Source: Ephemerocybe angulata (Eukaryota; Basidiomycota; Agaricomycetes; Agaricales; Psathyrellaceae). From it: a DNA stretch of 64,000 nucleotides. Within the stretch, counting starts at the first letter, position 1. Each line of letters opens with the position of its first letter. Both the position numbers and the translations under genes were made by a program. Below are positions 23,680 to 33,725 of the stretch, in pieces. The notes under the pieces were generated by a model. The model did no database searches. It had not been told where the DNA came from and worked only from the letters and a program-made list of their open reading frames with translations. Location of the stretch: positions 744,001-808,000 of the forward strand of contig JAACJK010000110.1 in the NCBI GenBank assembly GCA_013368325.1. The letters run 5' to 3'.

Positions 23680-24948
23680 ATGCTGTCCTCCGTTCGAGGC
23701 AGCTCAAGGCTCCTCAGGTCCTGCCTAACCCTCAAAAGGGCCCCATCCTCCTCACCCCTCCTCCTCTCCTCCTCCTCCCCTTCTCCCTTAACACCCCGCA
23801 CCCTCCCGCACCGCGCCACCTACGTGACGGCCATCTGGAAGAACACCAAAAACACAGAAGCCGAGGCGGCCTACTCGCGCACGGAGAACATCTTCAAGAC
23901 CTACAAGCCCGTCACGCCCGGCCTGCGCCACCTGCGCCGCCCGCTCACCCCGCACCTCTACGAAGGCCGCCCCGTGCGCCTCCTCACCGTCGCCAAACGC
24001 AAGAAAGGCGGGCGCAACGCCGACGGGCACATTACCGTGCGCCATAGAGGAGGGGGCCACCGGCAGAGGATTCGGACCCTGGACTTTAAGCGTATGGCCC
24101 CGGGGGTGCATGATGTTGTAAGGATTGAGTATGACCCTGGAAGGAGTGCGCATATTGCGCTGCTGCATAACCGGGATGAGAAGGCGGAGGGCCTTGCGAA
24201 GTGGAGCTATATCATTGCGACGGAGGGCATGCGCGCGGGCGACCAGGTGCAGAGCTTCCGGCAGGGTATTCCCGAAGGCTTTATCCCGGGCTTCGAGCTG
24301 CCCAGCGAGGAGCTCGAGGGTGAAGGAAAGAACGGTGGGGAGGAGAGTAGTTCCTCGCATTCGCTGGCCCTCGGTATCCTCCGCTCCATGACCCTCAAGC
24401 CCGGAAACGTGCTCCCGCTCAAACTCATCCCGCCCGGCACCGTCATCAACAGCGTGTCGCTCAAGCCGGTGGGCCCCGCGCTCCTTGTGCGCTCCGCGGG
24501 GACGTTCGCGCAGGTCGTGTCGCATGAGGAGGGGGGCAAGTACACTCATGTGCGCTTGCAGAGTGGGGAGGTGAGGAAGGTGTTGAAGGAGTGTTGTGCG
24601 ACGGTTGGGAAGGTTAGTAATCCGCTGTGGAAGAACCGGTCGTTAGGGAAGGCGGGGAGGCGCAGGTGGCTCGGATGGCGCCCCGCTGTGCGTGGTGTTG
24701 CTATGAACGCGTACGTCGCCTCTCTTTTGCTCTATTTAGTGAACGTTTCTCAAACTAACTGGATGTGTAGATGTGACCATCCTCATGGTGGTGGACGTGG
24801 AAAGTCCAAGTCGAACAAGCACCCCGTGTCCATCTGGGGCTGGGGAACCAAGGGCACGAGGACGAGGAAGCCTGGACCCAAGGGCCCGAAGAACAGCAAC
24901 AAGATGGTCGTGCGCGAGAGGCCCAGGGGCAAGGAGAAGAGGAGTTAG
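23680..24948 (+). CDS. RML2: Mitochondrial large-subunit ribosomal protein L2 (uL2m)
   Basis: Two exons, 23680-24710 and 24771-24948 (60-bp intron), 402 residues. The N-terminus ([20 protein letters not shown], Ser/Arg/Leu-rich, no acids) is a mitochondrial targeting peptide. The mature part follows the L2 order: [49 protein letters not shown], the OB-like [20 protein letters not shown] and [20 protein letters not shown], then [20 protein letters not shown] and [10 protein letters not shown], the peptidyl-transferase-proximal loop. A Glu/Ser-rich insert (about residues 208-225) is a local addition. L2 binds 23S-type rRNA near the peptidyl transferase centre. The splice adds one base to rebuild [11 protein letters not shown] exactly. 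Assignment is secure. Confidence 0.95.
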   Translation: [422 protein letters not shown]

Positions 24949-25137
24949 ACGGACGTTGTTGATCGATTGTTGTTTAGATTTCTACACCGGTTAATTTGAT
25001 ATCACCATCCCTCTATACATACACCCTGTTGTCGTTGTTGAGACTGTCCTTGGAGTTCTTTCCGATTCTCCGATGCCCGTTATCGCTGTTTGCTATCTGT
25101 ATCTGCTCGATCCCTTCGTGTCCTGCCTGGCGCGCGC

Positions 25138-25443
25138 CTAAACTTCCTCTTCCTCCTCTTCCTCATCACCCTCTTCCTCATCCTTAGCCTTCGGCTCCCT
25201 AACCTCCTCCGCCTTGCCCACCCGATCCTTCCACAGTGTCAAATCCTCCCCAAATGCATCCTTCGCCTGCGCGATCGCCGTCCTCAGCCCATCGTAGTAG
25301 TTCTGCCCCTCGCCTTTGCTCACGGCGAAGGTGTACGTCTTGCTCGCCTCCAGGCCGGAGGTGTCTACGCCGGGGGGTGGGGAGAGGGCGTAGCTGATTG
25401 TTAGGGCGGGGGTTGTTGACATTGGTTGTGTTGGGGAGGGCAT
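25138..25443 (-). CDS. Gon7-like small acidic protein (EKC/KEOPS subunit?)
   Basis: A single-exon gene of about 101 residues; a shorter start at the second Met is equally possible. Sequence: ISYALSPPPGVDTSGLEASK, then GQNYYDGLRTAIAQAKDAFG and EDLTLWKDRVG, ending in an acidic run of Asp/Glu. Fungal Gon7 proteins are short, with one helix pair and an acidic tail, and bind Pcc1 in the EKC/KEOPS complex that makes the t6A tRNA modification. The match is by layout and by the YYDGLR...A...A...LT.W pattern, not by a hard motif, so the function is tentative. It is divergent from the methyltransferase at 26000. Confidence 0.55.
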   Translation of the reverse strand: MPSPTQPMSTTPALTISYALSPPPGVDTSGLEASKTYTFAVSKGEGQNYYDGLRTAIAQAKDAFGEDLTLWKDRVGKAEEVREPKAKDEEEGDEEEEEEEV

Positions 25444-25999
25444 GGGCGTAGTTCGGTGCTGGGATTCGGTTTGGGATGCGGACTCGCGGAGGAGGGAGAG
25501 TGTTTGGGCTTGTTAGGATCGCAGTCTGTCCCCTTCCCACAAACCATTTTGGGAAGGGTTTGCTTTGACACAAATTTGATCCTCGTTTTGATGTGGCTTT
25601 TTTCTGATCCGTCCCTCCTTGATGGCCGGACGTACGATCGGTAATCATTTTCGCTTTCATTTTTTTGCTTTGATTTTTCCTTCTTACCCTTTACCCTTTA
25701 CCACCACCATCGTCAAGAATCATGGCCGCCGCCTTCCCTTCATTGTGACGGCAAGGGTTTGAGAATAATCCTTGCCGTTGGTTGGATATAGAAGAATAGA
25801 GCTTAGACGACAGCTGCATCTACTAGACGAACGAACGAACGATACCCGATAGACAGACGATAGACGACACGAATCGATAACCACTAACTGGCAACACTGA
25901 CCCATACTGACGACAACGCCCGACGCGACGCGACTCGACTCGACTAACAAAACGAATCTAACTCATATACACACTAACATCTTGCTATACCTAACTGCT
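25444..25999. other. Divergent promoter region, Gon7-like / methyltransferase
   Basis: This 556-bp gap lies between two start codons. It holds pyrimidine-rich text near 25660-25710 and short direct repeats (GACGAACGAACGAACG near 25825; CGACTCGACTCGACT near 25928) on the methyltransferase side. No gene is seen. Confidence 0.5.
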
Positions 26000-27457
26000 A
26001 TGCAAAACCTCGCCCCGACCTCGACCCTCCCGCCTCTAGGCCGTCTCTCATCAACGCCCAGCCTCGCAGTGCAACAGGCGCTACACACCCTGCGCTCGGT
26101 CTACTTCCCACACCAGTCCCCCATCCTCTTGCCCAAGGCGAAGTTCAAACCACTCCGCGCATTCAAAGCCGCCTCGCATTTGCATTTGCGGGTGAGGGGC
26201 GACGAGACGCCGCTCGTCGTTGATTCCGGGTACGCGTCTGCCGAAGAAGACGGGGAGGATGATGATGTTGGGGATCGGCCCACGGACACTGGGGGGTCCT
26301 TGATACAGCAGTTCGCGGCTGCGAACCTGGATGGGGGCGATAACGAATCCGATGATGATAAGGAAGCGAGGGACGTCTTCCGGAGCGACACGTTCGAACG
26401 TGCGTTTGCTATTAAATGGCTTACGGGGTTTATCTCCCGTGCTGAGGCGTGGATCGAGGCTGCCTCTTCCTCCCCCTCTGCCTCCAACGACGACGACGAT
26501 GCCTCCGACGAAGCCGCCCTCCGCGCAGAGCTCTTGGAAGAGTGCACTAATCTCTTATCCTCGTTTATCAACGGAGAAGACGAAGACCCCGCCTCCAAAG
26601 ACTCAGAAGACCTAAACCTCACCCGCTCCTTCGTCTTCCCCACCTCCACCTCCACCGCACCCATACACGTAACGCTGAACGACGCGCCTGTGAGCAGCGA
26701 CGACCACACCTCCGTCGGGCTGCAGAGCTGGGGCAGCTGCATCCTCTTCGCCGAAAAACTCTGCGCCGAGCCGCAGGTGTATTTGGCGGACACACGGGCT
26801 AGGGGGGAGGGGAGGGGGAGGGAGAAGCCGTTGAGGGTGTTGGAGCTGGGCGCTGGGACGGGGATGTTGAGTATCGTTGCGGCGAAGCTTCTGGAGGGTG
26901 GGGAGGTGCCGCCGATTATTGTGGCGACGGATTATCATCCGGATGTTTTGGCGAATTTGGCGAGGAATATTGAGACGAATTTTGGTTCTGGGGAGGGGAG
27001 GGCGGAGGGGAGGGGGAAGGTACCGGTGCAGGTGGAGGTGTTGGATTGGGAGGCGCCGACGGACGACGCGCCGTTCGATGAGCCGTTCGATATTATACTT
27101 GCAGCGGACGTGGTGTACCATCCGATGCATGCGGGGTGGATCGAGGCGTGCGTTTCCAAGCTTTTGCGGAAGCCTACTAGTAGGCCGGGCGCGGATGGTG
27201 CGGATGGGGAGGGAGGGATTGATGGGGGAGGGGTGTTTTGGATGTTTATGGCTATTAGGGGGACGGGGAGGCATGAGGGGTTGGATGCGAGTGTGGATGC
27301 GATGTTTTGGGGAGTCGGTGAGCGGGGGAAAGGGGAGGCGGGGGAGGGAGGCGGGCAGAGGTTGGGTATTTTGGAGAGGGAGGATGTGAGGAGGAGGGGG
27401 GGTGTTGGGAGGGCGGATGAGGATTGTTATAAGCTTTCGAAGATTGGGTGGGTGTAG
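26000..27457 (+). CDS. Protein-lysine methyltransferase (Methyltransf_16 type)
   Basis: Intronless, about 485 residues from ATG 26000. The N-terminal half is acidic and low complexity, with one helical stretch (ERAFAIKWLTGFISRAEAWI). The C-terminal half is a seven-beta-strand SAM methyltransferase of the METTL/FAM86 type. The family start is VGLQSWGSCILFAEKL, motif I VLELGAGTGMLSIVAAKL, the post-I acid IIVATDYHPDVLANLARNI and motif IV PFDIILAADVVYHPMHA. Relatives in yeast (Efm2, Rkm5 and others) methylate lysines on elongation factors or ribosomal proteins; the substrate here cannot be told. The last 60 residues are Gly/Arg-rich. An echo of the gene's final bases lies just after the stop (27500-27535). 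Confidence 0.85.
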   Translation: MQNLAPTSTLPPLGRLSSTPSLAVQQALHTLRSVYFPHQSPILLPKAKFKPLRAFKAASHLHLRVRGDETPLVVDSGYASAEEDGEDDDVGDRPTDTGGSLIQQFAAANLDGGDNESDDDKEARDVFRSDTFERAFAIKWLTGFISRAEAWIEAASSSPSASNDDDDASDEAALRAELLEECTNLLSSFINGEDEDPASKDSEDLNLTRSFVFPTSTSTAPIHVTLNDAPVSSDDHTSVGLQSWGSCILFAEKLCAEPQVYLADTRARGEGRGREKPLRVLELGAGTGMLSIVAAKLLEGGEVPPIIVATDYHPDVLANLARNIETNFGSGEGRAEGRGKVPVQVEVLDWEAPTDDAPFDEPFDIILAADVVYHPMHAGWIEACVSKLLRKPTSRPGADGADGEGGIDGGGVFWMFMAIRGTGRHEGLDASVDAMFWGVGERGKGEAGEGGGQRLGILEREDVRRRGGVGRADEDCYKLSKIGWV

Positions 27458-28455
27458 GTTGGGATGGAGAGGAGTGGAGGCCTTGGGAGCGGACGATAGT
27501 TGTTGTGGGCTTTCGAAGGTTGGGTAGGCGGAGGTAGAGATGAGGAGGAGTCTAGGGATATTTAGTGAGATGGGCAGGCGGATCGACGGGGCTCGATTGA
27601 TTTAGCGGATGGTCATCTAGGTTTGCAGAACAACACCGATTATACCTCTCCACTTCATCTCTGTTTCTCAGATATTTGCACCCGTAAAGCGGTGGACCAT
27701 GGACTTGTTTGGTGCGTCTCTTCAGTCTCGATTCTGTTAGAACCTTTTTCTTGGGACTCCCCATTCCTTCCTGCTTCTCTCTGTCCACCGAGAGTTATCG
27801 TGCTTTCCCCGAGTCCGTGGCCTGTAAGCACGTTCTCTTTTCTCCACCCGTGTGTGTACACTCGGCAGTTCGTAATCGGGACCTTGGGCTGCTGGGCACG
27901 AGGTACTTGAAGGTGCCGTTCGGCGCAGTTGCTGGGTGTATCTCTGACTCGAAGTCCGGGATTGGGTAGATGAAATGCCGACTTTGGGTATTAGTGGCTC
28001 GTTTTCTCAGGGGCCCTGGTGGGAGTGTACTTTTGGCTCGTCGTCGGAGTTTCCGTTTTGATGATACTTGCGTTTTCTCGAAGAGAGTCAGATATCTGCA
28101 CCCGTGGAGTGGTGGACCGTGGACTGGCTTGTGCGTCTCTTCAGTCTCGACTCTGTTAAAATGTTTTTGGGGCTCCTCCTTCCTTCCTGCTTCTCCTTGT
28201 GCTGTTCCCGAGTTCGTGGCCTGTAAGCACGTTGCCTTTTCACCACGCTTGTGCATACACCTGGGAGTTCGCCGTGTGATCGGGAGCTTGAGCACGACGA
28301 ACGCGCCGCATGGCGCATTTCCTGGGGCCTGGCTCTATGACTCGAATATATCCAACCTTGGTCAATGAGGGGCCTTCTTGAAGACCTTTCTCTTCTTCTT
28401 CTGCCAAAGTGGGAGCCTGATTGCACTGCAACGCGAAGCCGATCTGACAAGCAGT
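27458..28455. repeat. Repeat R, two direct copies
   Basis: Two copies of the same ~280-bp sequence lie in tandem orientation at about 27660-27970 and 28080-28350; the third copy, inverted, is at 23220-23500. Each starts near GCACCCGT...GTGGACC, passes GTGCGTCTCTTCAGTCTCGA and GTGGCCTGTAAGCACGTT, and ends near GACTCGAA. The copies have diverged by point changes and small gaps. Open frames across them are in different frames in each copy, so I treat this as non-coding repeat DNA of unknown type. Confidence 0.7.
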
Positions 28456-28647
28456 CTATGCATCAGAATCATGGTCCAATCTCATAGCGTCCGTCGCCTG
28501 TTGAACCACTTCGGGCTGGTCAGTGGTACCGCCGTTCCAAAGTATCCCGGCTGGTGGTTGCGCGAGGTGGTCCTGGGTCAGGGTTAAACGAAGCTCGCGA
28601 ATCACTTCTGAAGCAGAAAAAACTTCTTCATAGAAGAAGCAATACAA
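28456..28647 (-). pseudogene. Kinase-like C-terminal fragment
   Basis: On the minus strand VIRELRLTLTQDHLAQPPAG with ILWNGGT matches the last large exon of the kinase-like genes (LQRLRQLRGSLSEDQLKQSP, then AGQFWTKG). No other kinase exons lie upstream in the expected place. It is a relic of a sixth or seventh copy, separate from K4 which begins its 3' end at 29266. Confidence 0.7.
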
Positions 28648-29265
28648 GAAGGTGCGTTTCTGATTGTTAGGCCTCGTTCCCCTCGGCGGAGTACCCCTTT
28701 CTGCCTCCTATCTTCCGAGATCGCAACGTTATCGATATCGACGTCGACACAGATGCTGTCCGCACATACCTATTCGGCGAGAACTTTCTCTAGAGGTCTG
28801 TAAATACATGGAAGCTCTGCTGCGCAGGATGGGAGAGTTACCCCCTTAATATGTAGATCGGCAAGCCTTGTGCTAGCCTGTGGGACCTATAGTATCTGGA
28901 GACTGGATATGTCTAAGAACGGAACCTACACACTTCTGTCCCTCTTACGAAAGGGCTATATACACCTCGTGCACCATCTTGCACAATCAGCGTCTCCGGG
29001 TGTTAAGCCACACTTATGATAGGCCCTCCACCCTCATCGTTCCTTTCTTGAGGCCCAGGTCAGAAATGCAGGTCCGATAATTGGATTTGAAAGCATATAC
29101 TGATTGTAAATGGGTTTTGATATTTGCGTACCAATGGTTAGAAAATGGTTTCTATCGCCTCCGAAGCGGATGTGGAATTGGGCCCTGTCAGTATAACTTG
29201 ACATTGCTGAATTTCGACACAACGCCAGGACCATGAAGGGGTGTAAGTACCTTCTGATATAAAAC
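28648..29265. other. Intergenic 3' to K4
   Basis: This contains the 3' flank of K4; about 29110-29265 is shared with the flank of pseudogene K0. The remainder shows nothing recognisable. Confidence 0.45.
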
Positions 29266-30730
29266 CTAACGGTAGGGCTCGATGCGCCCTGGAGAGTATA
29301 AAGGTATGAGAGAGTTTCATGCGATGAGAGAAAGGAACACATACCCTTGGTCCAGAACTGTCCTACTGGTGATTGCTTGAGCTGATCGTCCCCCAAGGAT
29401 CCTCGGAGCTGGCGAAGCCTTTGCAACACCACTGTCGCCGACGGGGTTTCTTCGTAGTCACAAGCCCAAATCCAGTCGAAGAATTGACCGACCTCTGGCA
29501 ACGAATGTTCGGCGACCTAGACAGCGCAGTGAGTTTTACGGGACATCACGGTAGGTCTGATGCTTACGCGAAGCATTCCCTGAGCCTCAAATGCGAGGCA
29601 GAGAACATCATCCTTGAAAGGATTGCACATTCCTGGCTTCAATCCGAGCCCCACCACCTGATTGCGCATCTCGCGCTCTACGCGCACGACATCGAGGTCA
29701 GAGTCCTCTGGGAACGTCAGACATGCATCGAAATCGATGAATGCATATTTCACTTCTCCCAGCTTTCGCATATTGAAACGAGGAATATCGACATAGCCCA
29801 GTATGTTCATTACTAGGTTGGTCTGATAAATATCCCGATGAGCAATGCGTTTTTCGTGGAGAAACTCGAGTCCCTGTGGTTAAAACTTTGTTAGCTCCCG
29901 GCACTTGTAGACCGCAATGAACTGGCAGTACCTCGTAAAATGACTCTACCAAGTCGAAGAGCTCTGAAATCGTGCTGAATCTCGCGAATGGGGAGAACGG
30001 CCCAGAGCCCCATCTAGAGTCGGATAAGAACCTCCACGTCAATCGGGGATATGTGTAATGTCACTGACCTTGGCATAACTACAAACACCAAACCATCGAA
30101 TCTAAGATACTTTAAGGCTGGCAAGGTATGGTTTCTGGGGTCGCTCATCGCTTCTGGGGTGTTGAGCCGTTGAAATGCACGAAGTTCATCTGTCATTTCA
30201 AAACCAGATACCAAACTGTGCAGTCACTTTTTTGAGCACACGAGAACGTCAAGTATGAGCACGCCTTACCGAATCATAACCTCGTGGCCATTGTCATCTC
30301 TAGCAGGCCACACCCTAACCGCCTGTGATAGATACTTGTGTCAGAAGCATGGTAAATGCACTATTTCCACGAGTTGACGACTTACATGCACAAAATCGAA
30401 GCAGAGATCTTCCTCATCTTCGTAGCCGCGGCGTGCCCATGGCCATGCCTCCGTTCTGGTATGCTGTGATACAGGGTGCTTGGGGGGCATACCGGGGCCG
30501 CCTGGTCCCCCAAGGTTGTATATGTGAAGCCCATGAGATGCGAAAAAAGGCGACAAAAACTGCCACCTGGCCCAGCTTTCTGCAATCTTTTGGAGAGCGA
30601 CTTCCCTGGGCTTGAAATCAATTATTTGAGCCCAGTCTTGTAGGTCATTTGTCAACGTATACCCTTTTCTCCAGGATCGATAGGTCCAGTATACAGTTTC
30701 CGAGAGAGAATCTAGTTTGACCAGCTTCAT
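29266..30730 (-). CDS. Kinase-like protein K4
   Basis: Minus strand, seven exons with the same plan as K1, about 375 residues, ATG at 30730 and stop at 29266-29268. It is nearly identical to K1: MKLVKLDSLSETVYWTYRSW, WARWQFLSPFFASHGLHIYN, EVMIR at the beta-3 site (Arg for Lys), LPALKYLRFDGLVFVVMPR, AHRDI...N at the catalytic loop, YAFIDFDACLTFPEDSDLDV, GMCNPFKDDVLCLAFEAQGM and a C-terminus RIEPYR. The high similarity to K1 in opposite orientation marks a recent inverted duplication. It is head to head with S2, 246 bp apart, in the same way as K3 with S1. Confidence 0.85.
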
Positions 30731-30976
30731 GAGGGGCACGTCGAAGTAGTGGATCAAGGTGCGGACCTTATGTTCCCGGGACCATTGATCCTGGACCTGA
30801 GGCTTGAGCTGAGCTTAAACTTGTCACGGTCCCAGAGCCCCATGCAGTCACGTAGCCACTGTAACAATAAGTCTTCGGTATAAAAACGCCTGCTGTGTCG
30901 GATCGTTAGCCAGAATCAACTTGGAATCTTTCTCGACAAACCTCAACACCTCCAAGAATTTCGAATAACATTTATC
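30731..30976. promoter_or_regulatory. Bidirectional promoter K4/S2
   Basis: This 246-bp gap separates the start codons of K4 (minus) and S2 (plus). TATAAAAA at 30879-30886 lies 91-98 bp before the S2 ATG, matching the TATA position of S1. The K4-proximal 150 bp matches the K1 upstream region nearly base for base up to GTAACAATAAGT near 30870, and the K3 upstream region more loosely. Confidence 0.7.
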
Positions 30977-31353
30977 AATGGTATTGTAGCCTATCCTCCT
31001 CTTGCCCAGGGCGACGTTACTTGGGCTTTATCTGACTGATCAACCCTCAGACTACCGAATACAAAACAGGCACACGAGTATGCTTCGTGCGTCCCTTCAA
31101 AGACTTGAAGGGAACGTCTGTAGTTGAAGGGGAATACGGGGAAGTGGCAGGCTCCATGAAGTCTCTCGCCCACGTACGTATATTTACCTTTACGATTTAA
31201 TCCGCTGTACTGATAAAGTACAATTGCTTTTGATACCCTCAGGGAACATACACGTATACCATCAAGCTTGAGAAAAACGGCGTCCGTGTATTCCCAGTCG
31301 AAGAAGACGATATTTTGGATGTTCCCGCTGGGCATACTGCGGGGATGACTTAG
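30977..31353 (+). CDS. Small SH3-like protein S2, divergent partner of K4
   Basis: Three exons: the ATG alone (30977-30979), 31051-31173 and 31243-31353, giving 78 residues. The text is TTEYKTGTRVCFVRPFKDLK, then VEGEYGEVAGSMKSLAH and, in the last exon, GTYTYTIKLEKNGVRVFPVE with EDDILDVPAGHTAGMT. It aligns with S1 along its whole length; intron positions and phases agree and exon 3 has the same length. Conserved positions are concentrated in the predicted strands and the EDDI(L/V)DVP motif. No signal peptide or membrane segment is present. The fold guess (small beta barrel of SH3/Tudor kind) is inference. Function is unknown; the conserved head-to-head link with a kinase-like gene suggests joint expression. 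Confidence 0.82.
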
Positions 31354-31861
31354 ATGAAGTCATGCGCTCGACGCTATCAGTCGTTGATCTCTCTCACTGG
31401 CATGGGCTTGGAGTTGTTGTGTTCGACTTGCGATGCTTTCAATAAGATTACTTGCGGCCCGTCCTCGTTATGTACATTGATCTGAGGTTCAGTGTGTGTG
31501 TGTGTTCAGACTCCCCCGCTGGCGGCGCTAACTTCAGGAAGACATTCATCGACAGGTGGCTGGAGCCACTGGATGACAACCTCATGACTGTTTCTATTTT
31601 CTGCAGCCCGTACTAGTGCCTGATCAAATCAGTCAGGCGTTTAGGGACAGTACGTTGGGAAGTAGCCAAAACATACATCCCGACTTCATAACACCCCCAC
31701 TTAGCGTGACCAAGCCCAGATGCCCGTCTCTTCCCTTAAGCAAAGTTACTATCCGTAGGCCCCATCTTCAATCAAGAACGACCACCGAGCTACCCATTAA
31801 ACCTTGCATTGTAACTCGTGGTCAGGTCATGTTGAGGGGGATTTGGGATAATGAAACCCAG
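31354..31861. other. Intergenic between S2 and K5 3' ends
   Basis: S2 and K5 converge here. A short TG repeat (GTGTGTGTGTGTG near 31493-31505) is present. I see no gene. Confidence 0.45.
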
Positions 31862-33303
31862 TCATTTTGCCTGGTGGGCTTTGGTCAGTATTCCTATCAC
31901 AAGTCACACCCAATGCCGCACCTCTGTGCCAGTGCAGATATAATGGCCGGCTTTGCAAAATGGATTTGCTTGTCGCAGCCCGAATTTCGCGCAGTTTGGT
32001 CAAACATTTCTTGGCAGAAGGAAGGTTATGATCCTCGCTGCTCAGAATTTCTTCGAAGAAGGGACCAATGCTCGGGATTTCATTCTCCGTGACCTGGTTA
32101 TATCGTTAATGAAGGCGTTACACCAAGCGATACACGTGTCGCTCACCCTGAGATACCTGGCCAGAGCCCTGGTCAGATACCTGACGTCGTCTTTAAATGG
32201 ATTGGACAGGCCTTCCACTAGGCCTGCGCTGATGGTAGTTGTTCGAATCTCTCGGGTGACTTGCACGCTTCGAATGTCCGTGCCTTCAGGAAAGATAATC
32301 GCTGCATCCCAGTCAATATAAGCGTATCGCGCATCCCCGGGCTTCCTCATGTCTGAGCGCCCAGGGAAAACCATGGGCTCAATGACATTCATCACAGTAT
32401 TGCCATGAGTAATATCTCTGTGCGCAATGCAATTCTCGTGGAGGAATTCCAGGCCCTTTATAACAGTGAAGGAGTCTCATTAGCGCCCGTGCAAAGCTTT
32501 ATTACTTCCATACCTCGAATAACGTTTGAGCCAGATCAAATATTTCGGAGACTGCAGAGAACGGGAGTTGGTCGACATCACAGGTGAAAGAATCTCCCCA
32601 TCTAAATGGTTTGAGCTTAGATAGCAGGGTACGGTCGGGACTCACTTACCTTGGCATAACGACGAAGACAAACCCATCGAAGTTGAGATACTCAAGTACA
32701 GGTAAAGTATGATTTCTTTGGTCCGCTCTTGCTTTCGTCGAGTTTAGCCGCTGAAAGATCTTCAATTCGTCCGACGGTGTGGGACCAGAGACCATACTGC
32801 AGCTATATTAGAAAGCTACATTCACAACGACTGAAATACCACGCAACCGTATAATGACTTCCCGGCCACTCTCATCCCTGGCAGCCCACATTCGGAACGT
32901 CTAGAATTTGGGTTCGATTTGAAAATCCCGTCAAGGCATGGCAGACGTGTCGTACCTCGATAGCGGTAAACACAAGGTCATGGGGCTGCTCCCAAAGCCG
33001 ATAGGGATATGGATATGGGTCCCGCACGCTCTCGTCACGAACGCGAGGTTCCGGGTATGCAGGAGGGTGAACAAATCCATCGCGATCGTTGTAGTCGTAC
33101 AGATAGTACCCATGAGACTTGAAGAATGGAGTTAGAAAGCCCCATCTCGAAGCGTTGCCTCGCAGCGCATCTCTGTATTCGTCGCTGAGAGGATATGGTG
33201 CTGTCCAGGAGCTCATGTCCTGCTTGATGGGGAATCCATGCATCCAAGAACGGAACGTCCAGTACACGGACGCCTTCAGAGAGTCGACTTTAACAGCTCT
33301 CAT
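31862..33303 (-). CDS. Kinase-like protein K5
   Basis: Minus strand, a divergent paralogue nearer to K2. It starts MRAVKVDSLKASVYWTFRSW, then WGFLTPFFKSHGYYLYDYND, DESGREVIIR at the beta-3 site (Arg for Lys), LPVLEYLNFDGFVFVVMPR and WGDSFTCDVDQLPFS. The catalytic loop is ENCIAHRDITHGNTVMN and the metal site YAYIDWDAAIIF (DWD, not DFG). After GLSNPFKDDVRYLTRALARY the next exon reads VTENEIPSIGPFFEEILSSE with SRPLYLHWHR. The extreme C-terminus is uncertain; a stop at 31862-31864 fits one possible last intron. No SH3-like partner lies upstream. Confidence 0.75.
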
Positions 33304-33725
33304 GGTCGCGGTCAGAGATAGAACGGTAGGTGTCGTATGCTCAGCTGTGGAACAGAATCAACATGCGCATGCTGAGCGCTGAGCTTGAACCTGCTTGAAC
33401 AATGCGATTCTCAGGTGAACTTGAACTCCGACTCTCCAAGCGCTTACCACGATCACGCGATATCCCTTTGTCAGCGGGCGCTTACGGCGATTTCACACTG
33501 CTCTGAGCGTATAGACGGTATAGACTGGTTACAAAGCAGAATCCGAATAAGGGTTTAGTGTAAAGCGTTCCCTAGTCGACATTTGCATCTCTCTGCAATA
33601 CGTCGGTGCACTCTCGGCGCTCTGGTGACTACATTACGAGTCTTAATTCAAGTCAGAATGGAGTGGTACCCTAGATATTATTATAAGTTTGTAATGTAAA
33701 GGCCAATACGGCCAATATACCAAGA
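33304..33725. other. Intergenic K5 to NYN-CCCH gene 1
   Basis: The K5 promoter should be here. Notable words are TGCTGAGCGCTGAGC near 33370 and GGGCGCTTACGG at 33476-33487. The last 130 bp resemble the region 3' of the paralogue at 44183 (shared TAGATATTATAAGTTTGTA). Confidence 0.5.

Noticed and set aside
23788..24549. Long antisense ORF across the mitochondrial L2 gene
   Set aside because: It is a shadow of the GC-rich L2 coding frame, which is certain by homology.
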